A DNA stretch of 64,000 nt from an uncultured Alphaproteobacteria bacterium. GTDB lineage: Bacteria; Pseudomonadota; Alphaproteobacteria; HIMB59. A program made the position numbers and the translations under genes. The notes beneath the pieces are model-generated. The model saw nothing but the letters and a program-made list of their open reading frames with translations, made no database searches and was not told the origin of the DNA. The stretch is taken from assembly GCA_902521155.1 (NCBI GenBank), contig CABYQR010000001.1, forward strand, positions 1 through 64,000. The letters run 5' to 3'. Below, in pieces: positions 59,919 to 64,000 of the stretch. Every line of letters begins with the position of its first letter. Position 1 is the first letter of the stretch.

Positions 59919-60852
59919 CACCTTAGGTAAGCCTAATTTAGAAATTTTTGCTGATACCTTATTAATGGAGGCTAAAAAAGATTCAAAAATTATTGTTGTT
60001 ACTAGTGACTCCAGAGGGTCTGGAAAACTAGTACCTTTCGGAAAAGAACTACCTCAACAAATTGTTGAAGTGGGCATTGCAGAGCAAAATCTTGTAGGGA
60101 TTAGTGCTGGATTAAGCGCATCAGGAAAAAAAGTATTTGCCGTATCGCCTGCAAGCTTTCTAACTGCCAGATCTTTAGAACAAATTAAAAATGATATAGC
60201 TTACTCAGATCATCCAGTAGCCCTTGTAGGAATTAGTGCGGGAATTAGTTATGGTCAACTAGGATCTACTCATCATTCAATTCATGATTTTGCCGTAATG
60301 AGATGTATTAATAATATGACTATAGTTGCCCCAGCAGATAACTTTGAGGCATCAGAGGTTATCAAACAAGCTGTCAATTATAATCATCCCTTATATATAA
60401 GGTATGGAAAAAAACCCATGCTTGATATTCATTCAGGTAAAACACAATTTCAAATTGGTAAAGCTATTATAATTGAAGAAGGTGAAGATGTTGCTTTAAT
60501 TGCAACTGGGGAGACAGTTCAAAGAGCTTTTTTAGCAAGTCAAATTCTCAAAGAAAATAATATTAACCCCACAATAGTTAGCATGCACACTATTAAACCT
60601 TTTGACTCAGAAACTTTTTTAAATATAGCAAAAAAATCAAAGATAATAGTTTCCATTGAGGAGCACAGTGAATTTGGTGGACTTGGGGAACAATGTGCTA
60701 GTTTACTTGCCCAAAATCAAATCAATACAAATTTTAAAATAATTGGAATACCTGATGAATATATGGTTAATGGATCTCAATCTGATGTTTTGGACTATTA
60801 TAATATGAGTCCCGAAAAAATTGCAAATACAACAAAATCACTAATTGATTGA
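59911..60852 (+). CDS. Transketolase C-terminal subunit (AplB-like)
   Basis: VEVGIAEQNLVGISAGLSASGKKVFAVSPASF, STHHSIHDFAVMR, VSIEEHSEFGGLG. Confidence 0.92.
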   Translation: MPNTLGKPNLEIFADTLLMEAKKDSKIIVVTSDSRGSGKLVPFGKELPQQIVEVGIAEQNLVGISAGLSASGKKVFAVSPASFLTARSLEQIKNDIAYSDHPVALVGISAGISYGQLGSTHHSIHDFAVMRCINNMTIVAPADNFEASEVIKQAVNYNHPLYIRYGKKPMLDIHSGKTQFQIGKAIIIEEGEDVALIATGETVQRAFLASQILKENNINPTIVSMHTIKPFDSETFLNIAKKSKIIVSIEEHSEFGGLGEQCASLLAQNQINTNFKIIGIPDEYMVNGSQSDVLDYYNMSPEKIANTTKSLID

Positions 60853-62321
60853 TGGGCTATATCTCCATTGACTCTTCTACATCTTCGACAACTATTCTTG
60901 TTTTTGACGACAAGTTAAAAATTAAAAAAAAATTTCAGAAAGAACATAAGCAAATCTTTACTCCTGAGGGGTATGTGGAACATGATTTAAATGAAATATA
61001 CCAAAATCTAATAGATTTAATGAGGCTGGCTTCACAATTAGAGTCAAACCCAAAATTTATCAGTCTAACTAATCAAAGAGAGACTTTCGCTCTTTTTGAT
61101 AAAGAGACAGGTAGGCCTGTTCATAACGCCATAGTTTGGCAATGCACCCGTGGTCAAAAGTACTGTGATGAGATAATTAATAACCCCTCTATTTCAAATC
61201 GAATTACCCAAAAAACTGGACTCAAAGCTAATTCTTTTTTTTCTGCCAGTAAATTGCAATGGGTTCTGAACAATAAACCAAAAATAAAAAAAGGATTTGA
61301 TAATGGAAGTATTTTGTTTGGAACTATTGATACATATTTAATTTATCGTTTAACCAATTGTCAAAATTATACAACCGACACTACAAATGCCTCTCGTACT
61401 TTATTATTTAATTGCATAGAGAATAAGTGGGATGGAGATCTTATGTCTATTTTTGAAATAACAAAAAGTGTCCCTCTTCCAATTGTCAAATCTAGCTCTG
61501 ATCATTTTGGGGATAGTGATTTTGATAAATGCTTCTCAAAAAAAATTCCAATTATTGGTGTTGTTGGAGATGCCCAAGGATCTTTTTTTGGGAACTTTTG
61601 TTTTAGTGAGGGTGACACAAAAATTACTACTGGTACGGGCTTTAATATTCAAACCAATATAGGAAAAAAATTCACAATAGATAAAAATTCTTTTACATCT
61701 CTTGCTTATACCAAAGGTAATGAAAATTATTATTCTCTGGAGTGCCTTAGTTCTTTTGCAGGAGCCACAATTTCTTGGTTAAAAAATAATTTAAGAATTA
61801 TAGATAATCCAAATGAGAGCGAAGAACTATCTAAAAAGGTTAATAGTTCAGAAGGTGTTTATCTTATCCCCGCTTTTACAGGGCTTGGTCCTCCTTTTTG
61901 GAAACCAAAGGCTCGAGCAAGTTTTTTTGGAATTAATGCGTCGACAAATAAATATCATATAATAAGAGCTTCCCTAGAGTCAGTTGCGTTCCAAATGGTT
62001 GTTTATATGGAATCTCTGAAAAATTCTAAAAATATTAATTTTCACAATATTGTAGTTGACGGTGGTATGGTCAAAAATGATCTATTTCTTCAAATAATTG
62101 CTGATCTTTTAAGAACTGAAATCAAAGTTCCAATTATAGAAGAGATGTCATCTTATGGATCTCTTTTAATGGGAATTCAAAAAAACCAACAAATTGGGGA
62201 CTTAGAAGAGTTAAAAAATTTTAAAATTGATCAAAAAGTCATAAAACCCCAACTTAATTCTAGAATAAATGGGTCCTACGATGGATGGAAAGATACAATT
62301 TATAAACATTTTATGAGATAA
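60849..62321 (+). CDS. FGGY-family carbohydrate kinase (glycerol/apulose kinase-like)
   Basis: ISIDSSTSSTTILVFD, NAIVWQCTRGQKYCDEI, DTYLIYRLT, VVDGGMVKNDLFLQIIAD; 4-nt overlap with the preceding gene. Confidence 0.9.
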   Translation: MMGYISIDSSTSSTTILVFDDKLKIKKKFQKEHKQIFTPEGYVEHDLNEIYQNLIDLMRLASQLESNPKFISLTNQRETFALFDKETGRPVHNAIVWQCTRGQKYCDEIINNPSISNRITQKTGLKANSFFSASKLQWVLNNKPKIKKGFDNGSILFGTIDTYLIYRLTNCQNYTTDTTNASRTLLFNCIENKWDGDLMSIFEITKSVPLPIVKSSSDHFGDSDFDKCFSKKIPIIGVVGDAQGSFFGNFCFSEGDTKITTGTGFNIQTNIGKKFTIDKNSFTSLAYTKGNENYYSLECLSSFAGATISWLKNNLRIIDNPNESEELSKKVNSSEGVYLIPAFTGLGPPFWKPKARASFFGINASTNKYHIIRASLESVAFQMVVYMESLKNSKNINFHNIVVDGGMVKNDLFLQIIADLLRTEIKVPIIEEMSSYGSLLMGIQKNQQIGDLEELKNFKIDQKVIKPQLNSRINGSYDGWKDTIYKHFMR

Positions 62322-62392
62322 AAAACAAGTCTAGGATTTAAACATAATTTCTTATAAATTAATTCGACTTATATATATAGGAGGAAATTACT

Positions 62393-63418
62393 ATGAGAAA
62401 ACTAACTCTAGTATTGGCATCATTTCTAGCCTTTGCTTTTACGTTTGCTACAACAGCAGCAAAAGCAGAAGTTGAAGCATGCCTGATTACAAAAACAGAC
62501 ATCAATCCTTTCTTTGTTAAAATGAAAGAGGGAGCCGAAAAAAGAGCTTCTGAAATGGGTGTTAAACTATCATTTTTTGCTGGTAAAGTTGACGGTGACC
62601 ACGAAACTCAAGTCAGAGCTGTGGAAACTTGTATAGCTTCAGGGGCAAAAGGAATTTTAATTGCTGCTTCTGATACAAAAGCGATTGTTCCTGTTCTTAA
62701 AAATGCACAAGACAATGGTCTTCTAGTTATTGCACTAGATACTCCACTTGAGCCAATTACTGCTGCAGACTCTACTTTTGCAACAGATAACTTCAAAGCT
62801 GGTGAATTAGGTGGTGCTTGGGTAGCTGCAAAATTAGGTGCAGATGCTGCTAATGCTAAAATTGCTATGCTAGATCTTAACGAAAGTCAGCCTTCAGTGG
62901 GTGTTCTTAGAGACCAAGGTTTCTTAACTGGTTTTGGTATAGACGTAAAAGATGTATCAAGATGGGGTGATGAAGATGATCCACGTATTATTTGTAACGA
63001 AGTTACTAATGGTAACGAAGAAGGTGGAAGAACTGCGATGGAAAAATGTCTTGCAAAAGATCAAGACATCAACGTAATTTACACCATCAATGAACCAGCA
63101 GCTGTTGGCGCTTATGAAGCACTAAAAGCTATGGGCAAAGATGATGGTAGTGTTCTTATCGCTTCAGTTGACGGTGGTTGCCCTGGTGTAGCTGACGTTG
63201 AAAGAGGTATCATTGGAGCAACATCTCAGCAGTATCCATTATTAATGGCTTCACTAGGTGTGGAAGCTATTGCGGCTTGGGCTGCAGATGGATCAAAGCC
63301 TTCAAATACTCCAGGACTGGATTTCTATAACACAGGTGTAAACCTAGTTACTGATGATGCAGCTAGCGGAGTTGATTCTATTAGTGTCAAAGAAGGCATG
63401 GATAGATGTTGGGGTTAA
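62393..63418 (+). CDS. Ribose/fructose-type ABC transporter substrate-binding protein
   Basis: Signal peptide, [51 protein letters not shown]. Confidence 0.93.
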   Translation: MRKLTLVLASFLAFAFTFATTAAKAEVEACLITKTDINPFFVKMKEGAEKRASEMGVKLSFFAGKVDGDHETQVRAVETCIASGAKGILIAASDTKAIVPVLKNAQDNGLLVIALDTPLEPITAADSTFATDNFKAGELGGAWVAAKLGADAANAKIAMLDLNESQPSVGVLRDQGFLTGFGIDVKDVSRWGDEDDPRIICNEVTNGNEEGGRTAMEKCLAKDQDINVIYTINEPAAVGAYEALKAMGKDDGSVLIASVDGGCPGVADVERGIIGATSQQYPLLMASLGVEAIAAWAADGSKPSNTPGLDFYNTGVNLVTDDAASGVDSISVKEGMDRCWG

Positions 63419-63438
63419 TCCAATAATCAATAATTCTT

Positions 63439-63461
63439 CAGGGCAGAATTTTTCTGCCCTG
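63439..63461 (+). promoter_or_regulatory. GC-rich hairpin between SBP and permease genes
   Basis: CAGGGCAGAA-TTT-TTCTGCCCTG perfect 10-bp stem, 20 nt after the SBP stop. Confidence 0.7.
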
Positions 63462-63478
63462 ATTGCTAAAATTTAATT

Positions 63479-64000
63479 ATGAATAAAATTTCTGATGACA
63501 TATCTAAAGACCTTAAGGATCAACCTAATTTCTCCTCTGATATTGGAGAAGTTGACCAAGATCATCATACTTTTGACATCGGAGAACAGTCAAATTTAAA
63601 AAAAATTCAACACTTCCTTCACGGAAATCCAACAATAGTTCCTGTTATTATTTTAGTTCTCAGTGTTATTGGCTTTGGATTTCTAGCTGGAGGTAAATTC
63701 TTTTCAGCTTTTAATCTCTCATTGATCGTCCAGCAAGTAACAATAGTTGGAATATTAGCAGCCGCTCAAACTCTTATTATACTTACTGCCGGTATTGACC
63801 TGAGTGTGGCCGCTATGATGGTGCTCGCCTCCGTATTTATGGGTAAGCTTTCTGTTGAAATGGGAATGCCAACACTTCCAGCTATTGTGGTTGGTTTAGT
63901 TTCAGGAGTAGCTACTGGAGCCTTTAATGGATTACTTGTGACTCGATTAAAGCTCCCTCCTTTTATTGTAACCTTAGGTACTTGGAATATTTTTTTCGCC
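63479..64000 (+). CDS. Ribose-type ABC transporter permease (truncated by window end)
   Basis: Manual translation: MNKISDDISKDLKDQPNFSSDIGEVDQDHHTFDIGEQSNLKKIQHFLHGNPTIVP...IILTAGIDLSVAAMMVLASVFMG...LKLPPFIVTLGTWNIFFA. Confidence 0.88.
   Translation, partial: MNKISDDISKDLKDQPNFSSDIGEVDQDHHTFDIGEQSNLKKIQHFLHGNPTIVPVIILVLSVIGFGFLAGGKFFSAFNLSLIVQQVTIVGILAAAQTLIILTAGIDLSVAAMMVLASVFMGKLSVEMGMPTLPAIVVGLVSGVATGAFNGLLVTRLKLPPFIVTLGTWNIFFA

Noticed and set aside
59088-60852. Split transketolase as a possible frameshifted single gene
   Set aside because: The two ORFs overlap in a start/stop manner with complete N- and C-terminal domain sets; two-subunit transketolases are a known arrangement.

Overview
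AT-rich, densely packed chromosomal window. Gene content and style suggest a streamlined marine alphaproteobacterium (inference only). It is dominated by catabolic and transport operons: (i) a carbohydrate/polyol ABC transporter with DhaL/DhaK; (ii) a roughly 25-kb divergent locus with a split ribose-type ABC transporter, a split biotin-dependent carboxylase (biotin carboxylase, BCCP, two PxpB/PxpC-like AHS domains, LamB/YcsF), an N,N-dimethylformamidase-like two-subunit enzyme, an SSS symporter, a flotillin/SPFH protein, an SCP2-like protein, hydrolases and a non-canonical microbial rhodopsin; (iii) a GldA/F/G-DUF4340-type ABC module; (iv) an inositol/sugar catabolic cluster; (v) two more ribose-type ABC systems, one beside a split transketolase and an FGGY kinase (apulose-like). 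The most notable signal is the rhodopsin at 23374-24072. By ungapped register with proteorhodopsin its motif reads D-N-I with Q at the tuning position, so the usual cytoplasmic proton donor carboxylate is absent. It sits inside the amide/lactam-type operon. It is joined to the upstream ABC permease by an unlisted 43-codon ORF whose start and stop both overlap its neighbours by 4 bp (ATGA). A second unlisted 35-codon membrane ORF lies between the SSS symporter and the dimethylformamidase small subunit. No recognisable transcriptional regulator is encoded in the window. No CRISPR array, rRNA or intact mobile element was seen.
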